Below the pieces are notes generated by a model that worked only from the letters and a program-made list of their open reading frames with translations, was not told the origin of the DNA and did not search any database. DNA of 64,000 nucleotides from Sphingobium sp. TCM1. Lineage in GTDB: Bacteria > Pseudomonadota > Alphaproteobacteria > Sphingomonadales > Sphingomonadaceae. The position numbers and the translations under genes were made by a program. The stretch covers positions 127,743-191,742 of the forward strand of contig NZ_LXVX01000013.1 of the NCBI RefSeq assembly GCF_001650725.1. The letters are read 5' to 3'. Numbering within the stretch: the first letter of the stretch is position 1; every line of letters starts with the position of its first letter. This document shows positions 48,042-57,162 of this stretch, piece after piece.

Positions 48042-49823
48042 TCAGAGCGGCGCGCAGGCAGCCTGGAGCCAGGCAAGTGCATCGCCCTCCAGCTGCGACC
48101 CCACCAGGTCCAGCACGGCGGCATGATAGGCGTCGAGCCAGGCGCGCTCATCACCGCTCAGCAAGTCGGTGGCGATCAGCGCGCGGTCGATCGGGGCGAA
48201 GGTCAGCGTCTCGAAGCCCAGCATGTCCTTTTCCGCGCCGGGGATCGCGCGTTCCTCCACCAGCACCAGATTTTCGATGCGGATGCCATATTCGCCGGCC
48301 TTGTAATAACCTGGCTCGTTGGAGAGGATCATGCCTGCCACCAGCGGCTCGTCGCCGCCGCCGAAGGTGGCAATCCGCTGCGGCCCTTCATGCACCGACA
48401 GGAAGCTGCCGACGCCATGGCCGGTGCCATGGGCGTAATCCAGCCCCTCGGTCCAAAGATATTGACGGGCGAGGGCGTCGAGCTGGCCGCCGCGCGTCCC
48501 TTTCGGAAAGACGGCGCGGGCGAGCGCGATATGGCCCTTCAAGACCAGGGTGAAACGATGGCGCATTTCGTCGGTCGGCGTGCCGATGGCGACAGTGCGG
48601 GTGACGTCGGTGGTGCCGTCGCGATACTGGCCGCCCGAATCGACCAGATAGAGGGTGCCGGTCTCGATCGGGCGATTGGTCTTTTCCTCGACGCGATAAT
48701 GGACGACCGCGCCATTTGGCCCCGCGCCGCTGATGGTATCGAAGGACAGGTCTTCGAGCAGGCCGGTGTCCTTGCGGAAGGTTTCCAGCCGATCGGAGGC
48801 GGAGAGTTCGGTGAGGTTGCCCTTGGGGGCTTCGACCGCGATCCAGTGGAGGAAGCGGCTGAGCGCGGCGCCATCGCGCGCCTGCGCCGCCTTGTGGCCG
48901 GCGATCTCGGTATCATTCTTGATCGCCTTGGGCAGGACGGCGGGGTCACGCAGCGACAGCACGGTCGCGCCGCCTTCGTCCAGCCCGTTGAAGATGGCGG
49001 CGACGGCGCGTTCGGGGTCTGCAACCACGGTCTTGCCCGCGAAATCCGCCAGCGCGGTGGAGAAGGTCGCACCATCATGCACCCGCACCGCATTGCCCAG
49101 ATGCTGGGCGACGGCTTCGTCCATCTTCTCCGGCGCGACATAGAGGTCGGCGGTCGCATCGGCATGAACGATGGCATAGGCGAGCGCGACGGGCGTGCGC
49201 TCCACATCCTTGCCGCGGATGTTGAAGGTCCAGGCGATCGAATCGAGCGCAGATAGGATGACGGCGTCGGCCTTCTTCTCCGTCAGCCAGTCGGCCATGG
49301 CGGCGCGCTTCTCGGCGGCCGACTGGCCGGCGAAGCGATCGTCATGCACGACCAGCTTGGCGTCGCTGCGCGCCGGACGGTCGGGCCAGATGGCGTCGAC
49401 GGGGTTGGTGTCGACCGCGACCAGCTCCGCGCCCTTCTCGGCCAGGGCTTGCGTCGCCTGCTCCACCCAGGCGCGGGTGTGGAGCCAGGGATCATAGCCG
49501 ATCCGCGCGCCCTGCCCGGCATGATCCTTCAGCCAGGCGGCGATCGACGTCTGGGGCACGCTTTCATATTGCCAGTGGGCGCCGTCCACCTGCTCGCGCA
49601 CCTGGAGCGTGTAGCGGCCGTCGACGAAGATCGCCGCTTCCTCCGGCAGCACCACGGCGCTGCCCGCAGACCCCTGAAATCCGGTCAGCCACGCGAGCCG
49701 CTGGGCATAGGCGCCGACATATTCGCTCATATGCTCGTCGGTCAGCGGCACCACGAAACCGTCCAGCCGCTGGCGCACCAGTTGCGCGCGCAAAGCCTTC
49801 AGGCGATCTTCATAACTGGACAT
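48042..49823 (-). CDS. Xaa-Pro aminopeptidase (M24B)
   Basis: A 593-residue cytoplasmic metallopeptidase that removes residues preceding proline. Two creatinase-type N-terminal domains (VPLTDEHMSEYVGAYAQRLA, IFVDGRYTLQV) precede the catalytic pita-bread fold with metal ligands in LVDSGGQYRDGTTDVTR, AHGTGHGVGSFLSVHEG, ILSNEPGYYKAG and GIRIENLVLV. The length fits the eukaryote-like three-domain form. The ATG is preceded by GGGAAGTTCG. It is divergent from the S9 peptidase gene. Confidence 0.94.
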   Translation of the reverse strand: MSSYEDRLKALRAQLVRQRLDGFVVPLTDEHMSEYVGAYAQRLAWLTGFQGSAGSAVVLPEEAAIFVDGRYTLQVREQVDGAHWQYESVPQTSIAAWLKDHAGQGARIGYDPWLHTRAWVEQATQALAEKGAELVAVDTNPVDAIWPDRPARSDAKLVVHDDRFAGQSAAEKRAAMADWLTEKKADAVILSALDSIAWTFNIRGKDVERTPVALAYAIVHADATADLYVAPEKMDEAVAQHLGNAVRVHDGATFSTALADFAGKTVVADPERAVAAIFNGLDEGGATVLSLRDPAVLPKAIKNDTEIAGHKAAQARDGAALSRFLHWIAVEAPKGNLTELSASDRLETFRKDTGLLEDLSFDTISGAGPNGAVVHYRVEEKTNRPIETGTLYLVDSGGQYRDGTTDVTRTVAIGTPTDEMRHRFTLVLKGHIALARAVFPKGTRGGQLDALARQYLWTEGLDYAHGTGHGVGSFLSVHEGPQRIATFGGGDEPLVAGMILSNEPGYYKAGEYGIRIENLVLVEERAIPGAEKDMLGFETLTFAPIDRALIATDLLSGDERAWLDAYHAAVLDLVGSQLEGDALAWLQAACAPL

Positions 49824-49933
49824 CGAACTTCCCTTGGATCATTCCGGCCTCTTGCACCGGCCATAATGCCGACAACATAGAGGGACGGGCGCGCTTATTC
49901 CAGCGTCCGCCCCGTCTGACCCATGGATAGTTG

Positions 49934-52006
49934 ATGACCGATCACATGCAGCCTGCCTCCCTGCCCCCCATCGCCGAATGCCGCCCGCACAGTTTCACGC
50001 GTCATGGCATCACCGTGGACGATCCCTGGGCCTGGCTGCGCGACCCCGGCTATCCCGATGTGCAGGACAAGGATGTGCTGGCCTATCTGGAGGCCGAAAA
50101 CGCCTGGTTCGAAGGGGCCATGGCGCCGCACAAGCCGCTGCTCGACACGCTGTTCCAGGAAATGAAGGGCCGGATCAAGGAGGATGACCAGTCCGTCCCG
50201 CAGAAGGATGGCGACTATGTCTACTGGCGCGCGTTCGAGACGGGCGCCCAATATCGCAAATGGTATCGCAAGCCGGTTGCAGGCGGCCCCGACCAGCTGA
50301 TCCTGGACGAACCCGCGCTGGCGGAAGGGCATGACTATTTCCGGCTGGGCGCGATGTCGGTCAGCCCGGACGGCCGCTACCTCGCCTACGCCATCGACAC
50401 CAATGGCTCCGAACGGTTCGAGGCGAGGATCAAGGATCTCATTTCGGGCGAGATATTGCCGGAAGTGATCCCCGACACGCTGTCGTCACTCGTGTGGACG
50501 TCGGACAGTAAGGGACTGCTCTACGGCCTCGCCAACGAGAATTGGCGGACGGACAATGCGCGGCTGCACTGGCTGGGCCAGAGTGTCGAGAGCGATGTGG
50601 AATTGTTCCACGAGGATGACGAGGGGTTCCGCGTCTCGATCGGCCTCACCTCCTCGGAAAAATGGATCGTCATCGCGACCGGCGATCATGTGACCAGCGA
50701 AGCCTGGCTGGTGCCAGCCGACGATCCGACAGCGACGCCGCTGCTCGTGGCCGCGCGCAAGGCCGGACGCGAATATGATGTCGATGAGCATGAAGGCACG
50801 CTCTACATCCGCACCAACGACAGCCATCCCAATTTCCGGCTGGTGAAGGCGACGCTGGACGCCCCCGACCAGTGGGAAGAAGTGATCGCACCGGACGCCC
50901 ATTTCTACCTGACCGATTTCACTTTGTTCAAAGGCTTCTATGTCACCGAAGGGCGGCAGGACGGTCTCGACCAGATCGAACTGCGCGACTATGCGACCCA
51001 CACGCCCAAGCGCATCCCCTTCCCGGAAGCCAGCTATTCCGCGAGCCTCGACGACAATCCCGAATATGACGTGACGCGCTTACGCATCGGCTATGAATCG
51101 ATGGTCACGCCCGACACCATCTACGACTATCATCTGGAAACGGGTGTGCTGGAGGTGCTGAAGGTCCAGGAAATCCCGTCGGGCTATGACGCGAGCCGCT
51201 ATGCGGCCGAGCGGCTGATGATCCCCGCGCGCGACGGCACGCAGATTCCGGTGTCGATCGTCTACCCGAGGGATTTCCCGCGCGACGGCAGCGCACCGCT
51301 GCACCTTTATGGCTATGGCGCCTATGGGCTGGCGATGGAGCCGGGCTTTTCCACGAGCCGCCTGTCGCTGCTGGATCGCGGCTTCGCCTTCGCCATCGCC
51401 CATATTCGCGGCGGCGATGACCTGGGCCAGCAATGGTATCTGGACGGCAAGCTGGACAAGCGCGTCAACACCTTCACCGACTTCGTCGACGTGGCGAAGG
51501 GGCTGATCGATCTTGGCTATGCGTCGAAGGGCAGGATCAGCATTTCGGGCGGGTCGGCCGGTGGCGAGCTGATGGGCGCGGTCATCAACAGCGATCCCGA
51601 CCTGTGGGGCGCGGTGGTGGCGCATGTGCCCTTCGTGGACGTGCTGAATACGATGCTGGACGAGACCTTGCCGCTGACGCCGGGCGAATGGCCCGAATGG
51701 GGCAACCCGATCGAGGATGAGGCCGCGTTCCGCACGATCCAGAGCTATGATCCCTACACCCATGTCCGCGCGCAGGATTATCCGCCGCTGATGGTGACGG
51801 CGGGCCTCAACGATCCGCGCGTGACCTATTGGGAACCGGCCAAGTGGGTGGCGAAGCTGCGCGCGACCAAGACCGATCAGAATATCCTGCTGCTCAAGAC
51901 CAATATGGGCGCGGGCCATGGCGGCAAGTCGGGCCGGTTCGAAAGCCTGCACGAAACGGCGGAGGAATTCGCTTTCATCCTGTGGCAATTGGGCGTGGAG
52001 GGCTGA
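49934..52006 (+). CDS. S9A prolyl oligopeptidase family (oligopeptidase B-like)
   Basis: A 690-residue serine peptidase with an N-terminal beta-propeller (to about 410) and a C-terminal alpha/beta hydrolase. The nucleophile is in ISGGSAGGELMGAV, HIRGGDDLGQQWYLDGK is the family signature, the Asp lies in MVTAGLNDPRVTYWEP and the His in MGAGHGGKSGRFES. It cuts short peptides after basic residues or proline; the oligopeptidase B branch fits better by the GDDLGQQWY block. The ATG at 49934 follows a TTG one codon earlier. Confidence 0.92.
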   Translation: MTDHMQPASLPPIAECRPHSFTRHGITVDDPWAWLRDPGYPDVQDKDVLAYLEAENAWFEGAMAPHKPLLDTLFQEMKGRIKEDDQSVPQKDGDYVYWRAFETGAQYRKWYRKPVAGGPDQLILDEPALAEGHDYFRLGAMSVSPDGRYLAYAIDTNGSERFEARIKDLISGEILPEVIPDTLSSLVWTSDSKGLLYGLANENWRTDNARLHWLGQSVESDVELFHEDDEGFRVSIGLTSSEKWIVIATGDHVTSEAWLVPADDPTATPLLVAARKAGREYDVDEHEGTLYIRTNDSHPNFRLVKATLDAPDQWEEVIAPDAHFYLTDFTLFKGFYVTEGRQDGLDQIELRDYATHTPKRIPFPEASYSASLDDNPEYDVTRLRIGYESMVTPDTIYDYHLETGVLEVLKVQEIPSGYDASRYAAERLMIPARDGTQIPVSIVYPRDFPRDGSAPLHLYGYGAYGLAMEPGFSTSRLSLLDRGFAFAIAHIRGGDDLGQQWYLDGKLDKRVNTFTDFVDVAKGLIDLGYASKGRISISGGSAGGELMGAVINSDPDLWGAVVAHVPFVDVLNTMLDETLPLTPGEWPEWGNPIEDEAAFRTIQSYDPYTHVRAQDYPPLMVTAGLNDPRVTYWEPAKWVAKLRATKTDQNILLLKTNMGAGHGGKSGRFESLHETAEEFAFILWQLGVEG

Positions 52007-52398
52007 TGGCGTCGAGTTTCACCAGGCAGATCACGGCCCTGCCCGAGCATATCGACGTGCTGGGCCATGTGAACAATGCGGTCTGGGTCCAGTGGATGGA
52101 GCAGGTGTCGGTCGAGCATTGGCTGCGCGATGCCGACCCCGCCCATGTCGACGCCTATATCTGGGTCGTGACCCGGCATGAGGTCGATTATCGCGGCAAT
52201 GTGACCGAGGGCGAGACGGTGACGGCGCGCACCTGGATCCCTGAAGGCCCGCGCGGCGCGCGGTTCGACCGGATGATGGAATTTACCGGGCCCGACGGCA
52301 AGGTGAAGGTCGCGGCCAAATCCACCTGGGCGATCATCGACAAGGCGTCGGGCCGCATCCTGCGCGTGCCGGCGGAGGTGGCGGCGAACTTCGTTTGA
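52006..52398 (+). CDS. Hotdog-fold acyl-CoA thioesterase
   Basis: A 130-residue single-domain protein of the 4-hydroxybenzoyl-CoA thioesterase group. The motif HIDVLGHVNNAVWVQWMEQV carries the catalytic Asp/His/Asn set, and VTRHEVDYRGNVTEGETVTA is the second family block. The ATG overlaps the S9 peptidase stop by one base (TGATG), so translation is coupled. Acyl substrate unknown. Confidence 0.88.
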   Translation: MASSFTRQITALPEHIDVLGHVNNAVWVQWMEQVSVEHWLRDADPAHVDAYIWVVTRHEVDYRGNVTEGETVTARTWIPEGPRGARFDRMMEFTGPDGKVKVAAKSTWAIIDKASGRILRVPAEVAANFV

Positions 52399-52404
52399 GG
52401 ACCA

Positions 52405-52431
52405 CCCCCGTTCGTTTCGAGCGAACGGGGG
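52405..52431. terminator. Bidirectional hairpin between convergent genes
   Basis: CCCCCGTTCG (52405-52414) pairs with CGAACGGGGG (52422-52431) over a 7-base loop (TTTCGAG). It lies between the thioesterase gene and the 3' end of the aldehyde oxidoreductase operon. It shares the inner TTTCGAGCGAA with the hairpin at 39116-39132. Confidence 0.65.
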
Positions 52432-52446
52432 GTAACTAGATATGGC

Positions 52447-54651
52447 TCAGGCCACCTGCGCCTTGAGCAGCTTGTCGATCGTCAGCGGATAGTCGCGCAG
52501 CCTGATCCCGGTGGCGTTGTAGATCGCATTGGCCACTGCCGCGCCGGCGCCGCAGATTCCGAGCTCGCCCACGCCCTTGGCCTTCATCGGCGAACTCTTG
52601 TCGTCCAGCTCGTCGATGAACAGCACGTCCTGTTCGGGAATGTCGGCATGGACCGGCACCAGATATTCCGCCATGTCGTGATTGACGAAGAAGCCGAAGC
52701 GAGTGTCGACGTCCAGCGCCTCCATCAGCGCGGCGCCCGCGCCCATGGTCATGGCGCCGATCACCTGGCTGCGCGCCGATTTGGGGTTTAGGATGCGGCC
52801 GGCGGCGAAGGCACCGCCCATCCGGCGAATCCGCACCTCGGCTGTGTCGATATCGACCCCCACTTCACAGAAATGCGCGCCGAAGGTCGCCTGGGCATAG
52901 CGTTTGTCGAGGTCGCCATAGTCCATGCTGTCCTCCGCCCAGAGGCCATCGCGGCCCGCCAGCGTGGCGAGGGTCTGCGACTTGTTGCCGAGCTTGACCA
53001 GACCATCCTCAAACTGCGCCTGGTCGGCGGGATAGCCTGCCTTTTCCGCCAGTTTCGCGCGCAGCGCCATGGCGGCGGCATAGACGCCCGCGGTGCTGCT
53101 GTTCGCGCCCCACTGGCCGCCCGATCCGGCCGACACCGGGAAACGGCTGTCGCCCAGGCGCACCGACACCTGGTCGAGCGGAACGCCCAGCATTTCCGCA
53201 GCGGTCTGACCAATGATGGTGTAGCTGCCAGTGCCGATGTCGGTCATGTCGGTTTCGACGATCACCCGGCCCTGCCCGTCCACGCCGATGCGCGCGCCCG
53301 ATTTGGTGACGAGATTGTTGCGGAAGGCGGACGCGACGCCCATGCCGACCAGCCAGCGGCCGTCACGCACCTGCCCCGGCTTCGGGTTGCGCTTTGCCCA
53401 GCCGAAACGGTCGGCGCCTGCACGCAGGCATTCCACCAGCTTGCGGCTGGAAAAGGGCCGCTGCGGACCGGCTTCGGGATCATATTGCACATCGTTGCGG
53501 ATGCGCAGTTCGACCGGGTCGACACCTGCCGCTTCGGCCAGTTCGTCCATCGCCACTTCCAGCGCCAGCAGGCCTACCGCCTCGCCCGGCGCGCGCATGG
53601 CGTTGCCTTCGGGCAGGTTGAGCGTGACGAGCCGGTGCGCGGTCATGCGGTGCGCGCCGCGATAGAGGAGCCGCGTCTGCTGCGCCGCCGTTTCCGCGCC
53701 GCCGCCGGGCAGGTCGCCCGACCAGACTTCATGCGCGATCGCGTCGATCACCCCATCCTTGTCCGCGCCCAGCCGGATGCGCTGGATCGTGGCCGGGCGA
53801 TGGGTAGTGTTGTTGGGAATCTGGTGCCGGGCGATGGCGACCTTGACCGGCCGGCCCACCTGCCTGGCGCCCAGCGCCGCCAACAGCGCGTCGGCGCGCA
53901 GGAACAGCTTGGCGCCAAAGCCGCCGCCGATATAGGGCGACACCAGCCGGACATTCGCCTTGGGAATGCCGAGCGTCCGGGCGACTTCGCTCACGCCCCA
54001 GGCGATCATCTGGTTGGAGGTCCAGAGGGTCAGCCTGTCTCCGTTCCAGGCGGCGGTGGTGGCGTGCGGCTCCATCATCGCATGGCTGTGGTCGGGCGTG
54101 GTGTAGGTCCGCTCGACCTTCACCGCCGCCTTGGCAAAGGCGCTGTCGAAATCGCCCGCTTTGGTGTCGGACGGGCCGCCAAAGCCTTCGGGCGGGATCA
54201 CCCCGTTCACCCGCTCGGCCGCCAGGTCGAACTTGCCGCTTTCCGGCGCATAGTCGATGCGCACCAGCCTGGCGGCATCGCGGGCATTTTCCAGCGTGTC
54301 GGCGATCACCAGCGCGACCGCCTGCTCATAATGATCGACCTGCGGCCCGCCGAGCAGCGGCGCGGTGTTCATGCTGCCCTTGCCAAGCTTGCCGGCATTG
54401 GCGTGGGTGACGACGCCCAGAACGCCGGGGGCAGCCTCTGCCGCGCGCAGGTCCATCGCGGCGATCCGGCCCTTCGCGATGGCGGAGCCGACGATCCAGC
54501 CATAGGCGGCCTTGGGCGCGGCATCGTGACGCTCATAGGCATAGGGCGCCGTGCCCGTAACCTTGGCCGCGCCGTCGATCCGGTCATGGGGGATGCCGAT
54601 CACGCGGCCCTTGTCGATCGGATTGATGCCCGCTGGCGCGTCGAACTTCAT
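52447..54651 (-). CDS. Molybdopterin-binding subunit of aldehyde oxidoreductase (PaoC-like)
   Basis: The 734-residue large subunit of a xanthine-oxidase-family enzyme that oxidises aldehydes. It has the small N-terminal domain ([19 protein letters not shown]), cofactor-binding segments [39 protein letters not shown] and [19 protein letters not shown], and the catalytic Glu in [19 protein letters not shown]. It lacks a signal peptide and must be exported with PaoA. Overlaps paoB-like by 4 bases; last gene of the operon. Confidence 0.92.
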   Translation of the reverse strand: MKFDAPAGINPIDKGRVIGIPHDRIDGAAKVTGTAPYAYERHDAAPKAAYGWIVGSAIAKGRIAAMDLRAAEAAPGVLGVVTHANAGKLGKGSMNTAPLLGGPQVDHYEQAVALVIADTLENARDAARLVRIDYAPESGKFDLAAERVNGVIPPEGFGGPSDTKAGDFDSAFAKAAVKVERTYTTPDHSHAMMEPHATTAAWNGDRLTLWTSNQMIAWGVSEVARTLGIPKANVRLVSPYIGGGFGAKLFLRADALLAALGARQVGRPVKVAIARHQIPNNTTHRPATIQRIRLGADKDGVIDAIAHEVWSGDLPGGGAETAAQQTRLLYRGAHRMTAHRLVTLNLPEGNAMRAPGEAVGLLALEVAMDELAEAAGVDPVELRIRNDVQYDPEAGPQRPFSSRKLVECLRAGADRFGWAKRNPKPGQVRDGRWLVGMGVASAFRNNLVTKSGARIGVDGQGRVIVETDMTDIGTGSYTIIGQTAAEMLGVPLDQVSVRLGDSRFPVSAGSGGQWGANSSTAGVYAAAMALRAKLAEKAGYPADQAQFEDGLVKLGNKSQTLATLAGRDGLWAEDSMDYGDLDKRYAQATFGAHFCEVGVDIDTAEVRIRRMGGAFAAGRILNPKSARSQVIGAMTMGAGAALMEALDVDTRFGFFVNHDMAEYLVPVHADIPEQDVLFIDELDDKSSPMKAKGVGELGICGAGAAVANAIYNATGIRLRDYPLTIDKLLKAQVA

Positions 54652-55604
54652 GCCCGCGCCTCCCGCTGGCGGTAGAGCGACGCGAGCGTCCGTTCGACCA
54701 GTGTCTTCTTGAAGTCGTTATGATGCGTCGTGCGGGCGCCGGCGAGCGCAGCTTCGGCCACCACCTTCGCGCCGCTCTTCGCGGCAGCATCCGCCTCCTC
54801 GACGCGCCACGGCTTCGCGCCGATGCCGCCAAATGCGAAGCGCGCGCTGCCATCCTTGCCGAACACCGCCGCCACCGACACCAAGGCGAAGGCATAGGAG
54901 GCGCGGTCGCGCACCTTGCGATAGACATGGGTGCCGCCGACCGGCTTGGGCAAAGTGACCGAGGTTATGATCTCACCCGGCTTGAGCACCGTTTCCTTCT
55001 CCGGCGTGTCGCCGGGCAAAAGGTGAAAGTCGGCGATCGGGATGGACCGCTTCGCGCCATTGGCGTCAATGGTGTCCACGTCGCTGTCCAGCAGTCGCAG
55101 CGCCACCGCCATGTCGCTGGGATGCTGGGCTATGCAGGCGTCACTGACGCCCAGGATGGCGAGGCTGCGGCTCATCCCCTGCATAGCGCCGCAGCCGCTG
55201 CCGGGCTTGCGCTTGTTGCAGGGCATCCGCGTGTCGTAGAAATAGGGGCAGCGAGTGCGTTGCAGCAGGTTGCCGCCGGTGGTCGCCTTGTTGCGCAGCT
55301 GGCCCGATGCGCCGGCGAGCAGCGCGCGGCTGAGGACCGCATAATCGCGCCGCACGCGCTTGTCGGCCGCCAGATCGGTATTGCGCACCAGCGCCCCGAT
55401 GCGCAGCCCGCCATCGGGCGTCTCCTCGATCCTGTCGAGGCCCAGATGATTGACGTCGATCAGATGGGCCGGCGTCTCGATCTGCAATTTCATCAGGTCC
55501 AGCAGATTGGTGCCGCCGGCGATGAAGCGCGCGCCCTGGACCGATGCCGCTGCCTTGGCGGCCGCTTCGACGCTGGTTGCGCGTTCGTAGGTGAAGGGCC
55601 TCAT
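54648..55604 (-). CDS. FAD-binding subunit with 4Fe-4S cluster (PaoB-like)
   Basis: A 318-residue flavin subunit. [17 protein letters not shown] is the FAD-binding loop of the family. Four cysteines in [25 protein letters not shown] and [12 protein letters not shown] match the extra 4Fe-4S cluster known from E. coli PaoB (YagS), which distinguishes this group from classical xanthine dehydrogenases. The start at 55604 ([15 protein letters not shown]) overlaps the stop of the paoA-like gene by 4 bases. Confidence 0.92.
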   Translation of the reverse strand: MRPFTYERATSVEAAAKAAASVQGARFIAGGTNLLDLMKLQIETPAHLIDVNHLGLDRIEETPDGGLRIGALVRNTDLAADKRVRRDYAVLSRALLAGASGQLRNKATTGGNLLQRTRCPYFYDTRMPCNKRKPGSGCGAMQGMSRSLAILGVSDACIAQHPSDMAVALRLLDSDVDTIDANGAKRSIPIADFHLLPGDTPEKETVLKPGEIITSVTLPKPVGGTHVYRKVRDRASYAFALVSVAAVFGKDGSARFAFGGIGAKPWRVEEADAAAKSGAKVVAEAALAGARTTHHNDFKKTLVERTLASLYRQREARA

Positions 55605-56251
55605 GCCGCCTTCTCCCCGCGCCCGGATTGGCCGGAAACGTCGCGCATCGCGGCGATGATGTTCGGATAGGCGGCGCAGCGGCAGATATTGCCGCTCATC
55701 CGCTCGCGCAGTTCGATGTCGCTGATCGCCACCCGGTCCAGATCCTCCGTCACATGGCTGGGGATTCCCGCATCGATCTCGTCCAGCACCGCCACGGCCG
55801 AGCAGATCTGCCCCGGCGTGCAATAACCGCATTGATAGCCGTCATGGGTGACGAAGGCGCGTTGCATCGGGTGGAGCGCTTCGGGCGTGCCCAGCCCCTC
55901 GATCGTCGTCACCTTCTCGCCATCATGCATCACGGCCAGCGTCAGGCAGCTGTTGATGCGGCGTCCTTCGACCAGGACGGTGCAGGCGCCGCACTGGCCA
56001 TGGTCGCAGCCCTTCTTCGTGCCGGTCAGATGCAGATGCTCGCGCAGGGCATCCAGCAGCGTCGTGCGCGGATCGAGTTGCAGATGCGCTTCGCGTCCGT
56101 TGACGGTAAGTTCGACGGGACTCATGCGGGTTCCTTTGCTGCTCCGGAGCGGCGCGTCGGCGGCCGCCGCGTTCGAGAGGACGGGCGCCGATGCGGCAAG
56201 GACGGCGCTGCCCCGCAACAGGCCGCGGCGCGTCAAATGATCGGACGTCAT
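55601..56251 (-). CDS. 2Fe-2S subunit with Tat signal (PaoA-like)
   Basis: A 216-residue iron-sulfur subunit. The N-terminus [17 protein letters not shown] is a twin-arginine signal, so the folded heterotrimer is carried to the periplasm. The plant-type 2Fe-2S site reads [18 protein letters not shown] then SC, and the second cluster [12 protein letters not shown] and [16 protein letters not shown] precedes the ATG at 56251. First gene of the three-gene operon. The maturation chaperone gene (paoD/xdhC type) is not nearby. Confidence 0.93.
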   Translation of the reverse strand: MTSDHLTRRGLLRGSAVLAASAPVLSNAAAADAPLRSSKGTRMSPVELTVNGREAHLQLDPRTTLLDALREHLHLTGTKKGCDHGQCGACTVLVEGRRINSCLTLAVMHDGEKVTTIEGLGTPEALHPMQRAFVTHDGYQCGYCTPGQICSAVAVLDEIDAGIPSHVTEDLDRVAISDIELRERMSGNICRCAAYPNIIAAMRDVSGQSGRGEKAA

Positions 56252-56586
56252 GGATGGTCCTCCCTGCTGATCTGCTGGTCATTACGAAGCGCGTCGGCAA
56301 ATGATCCCTCTGCAGGCACAAACATTGCCTCCGGACGACAGATTAGCAGAAGCGCGGCGGACGCCCAACGCCCAAGATGACGGTGGAGCGGCCGTGATTC
56401 GTCGTTGAAACCAGCGAGCAGCGCCGCCGCGCGATCTTTTCACAAGCGAAAAATGGCGGAAAACCGAGACTTTTTGCGGCCGCGAAAGAGAATTTCAATT
56501 TTGTGCAATTCCCCCCTTGCCGATCCCGGAAAGCGCTGCTAGTTCCCCGCCACCCGCCGAGAGGGACACACTCTCCGGCCGCCAGA
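56252..56586. other. Divergent region between the paoA-like gene and tRNA-Gly, 335 bases
   Basis: No credible gene. The right side holds the tRNA-Gly promoter (56517-56545). The part from 56430 to 56516 is AT-richer than average (runs such as CTTTTTGCGG and AATTTCAATTTTG). The promoter of the oxidoreductase operon must lie on the left, but no clear boxes are seen. Confidence 0.5.
56517..56545 (+). promoter_or_regulatory. Probable promoter of tRNA-Gly
   Basis: TTGCCG (56517-56522) and TAGTTC (56540-56545) with a 17-base spacer, ending 41 bases before the tRNA. The -35 box is good and the -10 is moderate. Confidence 0.5.
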
Positions 56587-56661
56587 GCGGGCGTAGCTCA
56601 GGGGTAGAGCACAACCTTGCCAAGGTTGGGGTCGAGGGTTCGAATCCCTTCGCCCGCTCCA
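56587..56661 (+). tRNA. tRNA-Gly (anticodon GCC), probable island attachment site
   Basis: 75 nt with encoded CCA. Acceptor GCGGGCG/CGCCCGC, D stem GCTC/GAGC, anticodon stem CAACC/GGTTG with loop TTGCCAA, T arm GAGGG/CCCTT with loop TTCGAAT. All stems pair. Accessory genes begin right after it, and its 3' half is a frequent integration site for mobile elements in Proteobacteria, but the matching second copy is not in the window. Confidence 0.95.
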
Positions 56662-56687
56662 GTTTTCCATAGCAAGATCATGCAGTT

Positions 56688-56713
56688 AGGCGGCTTTCAC
56701 AGCCGCCTTTTTT
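56688..56713 (+). terminator. Rho-independent terminator of tRNA-Gly
   Basis: AGGCGGCT (56688-56695) pairs perfectly with AGCCGCCT (56701-56708) over TTCAC and is followed by TTTTT. A textbook terminator 27 bases after the tRNA. Confidence 0.92.
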
Positions 56714-56938
56714 GCTTACGCGCTCCGTCAGGAACAAAAAGTAAGCAATACGTAAGCAGGAAATGCCCAGGAAATGCGTGGTTCTGGCGTGCTCCCGGCG
56801 GAAATAGGCCTATCCTCCATATTTCACGCCCCTCAAGGTTGCTCATTCGGCGTTCTTCCGCGTGCTCTCATCCTGACGCGAAAAGTTGCTTACGCGCCTT
56901 TCCGCTCCTGCTTACGCGGAGCTGTTTTTGCTTACGCG
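56712..56938. repeat. Six copies of a TGCTTACGC motif
   Basis: TTGCTTACGCG occurs at 56712-56722, 56886-56896 and 56928-56938; TGCTTACGCG at 56909-56918; and shorter inverted copies at 56741-56748 (GTAAGCAA) and 56751-56758 (CGTAAGCA). The right group of three is spaced by 22-23 and 19-20 bases, about two helical turns. No gene covers the stretch. Such clusters next to a tRNA attachment site resemble integrase/excisionase arm sites; iterons or a regulator array are alternatives. Confidence 0.7.
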
Positions 56939-57162
56939 AACGATGAAAGGCCCGACGTCAATCTTAGCCGCTCGCTTGTTGCCAGCCGGGGAATGAGGCG
57001 CGGCGAGCGTCTCTGGTCCGGCGGCTTTGGAGCCGACCGCCACGAAGGTTTTGCGAATATCGCGCGCCCGCCCCAGCTTGTTCTTCAATTCTTGGAGCGT
57101 TTGCGTTATTGAATCAGGAACGATGGGGGAAATGTGTGTGAGAAAGAAATCGAGTAAATTCA
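56939..57162. other. Leader region upstream of the ietA-like gene
   Basis: With the repeat block, the stretch 56714-57162 has no credible gene. A 12-codon frame (ATG at 57132, TAA at 57168-57170, MCVRKKSSKFSV) overlaps the GTG start of the ATPase gene and could couple or attenuate its translation; this is weak. No clear sigma-70 promoter is seen. Confidence 0.35.

Noticed and set aside
56662..57162. An integrase gene expected next to tRNA-Gly
   Set aside because: No frame here has tyrosine- or serine-recombinase motifs; any integrase must be at the other end of the element.
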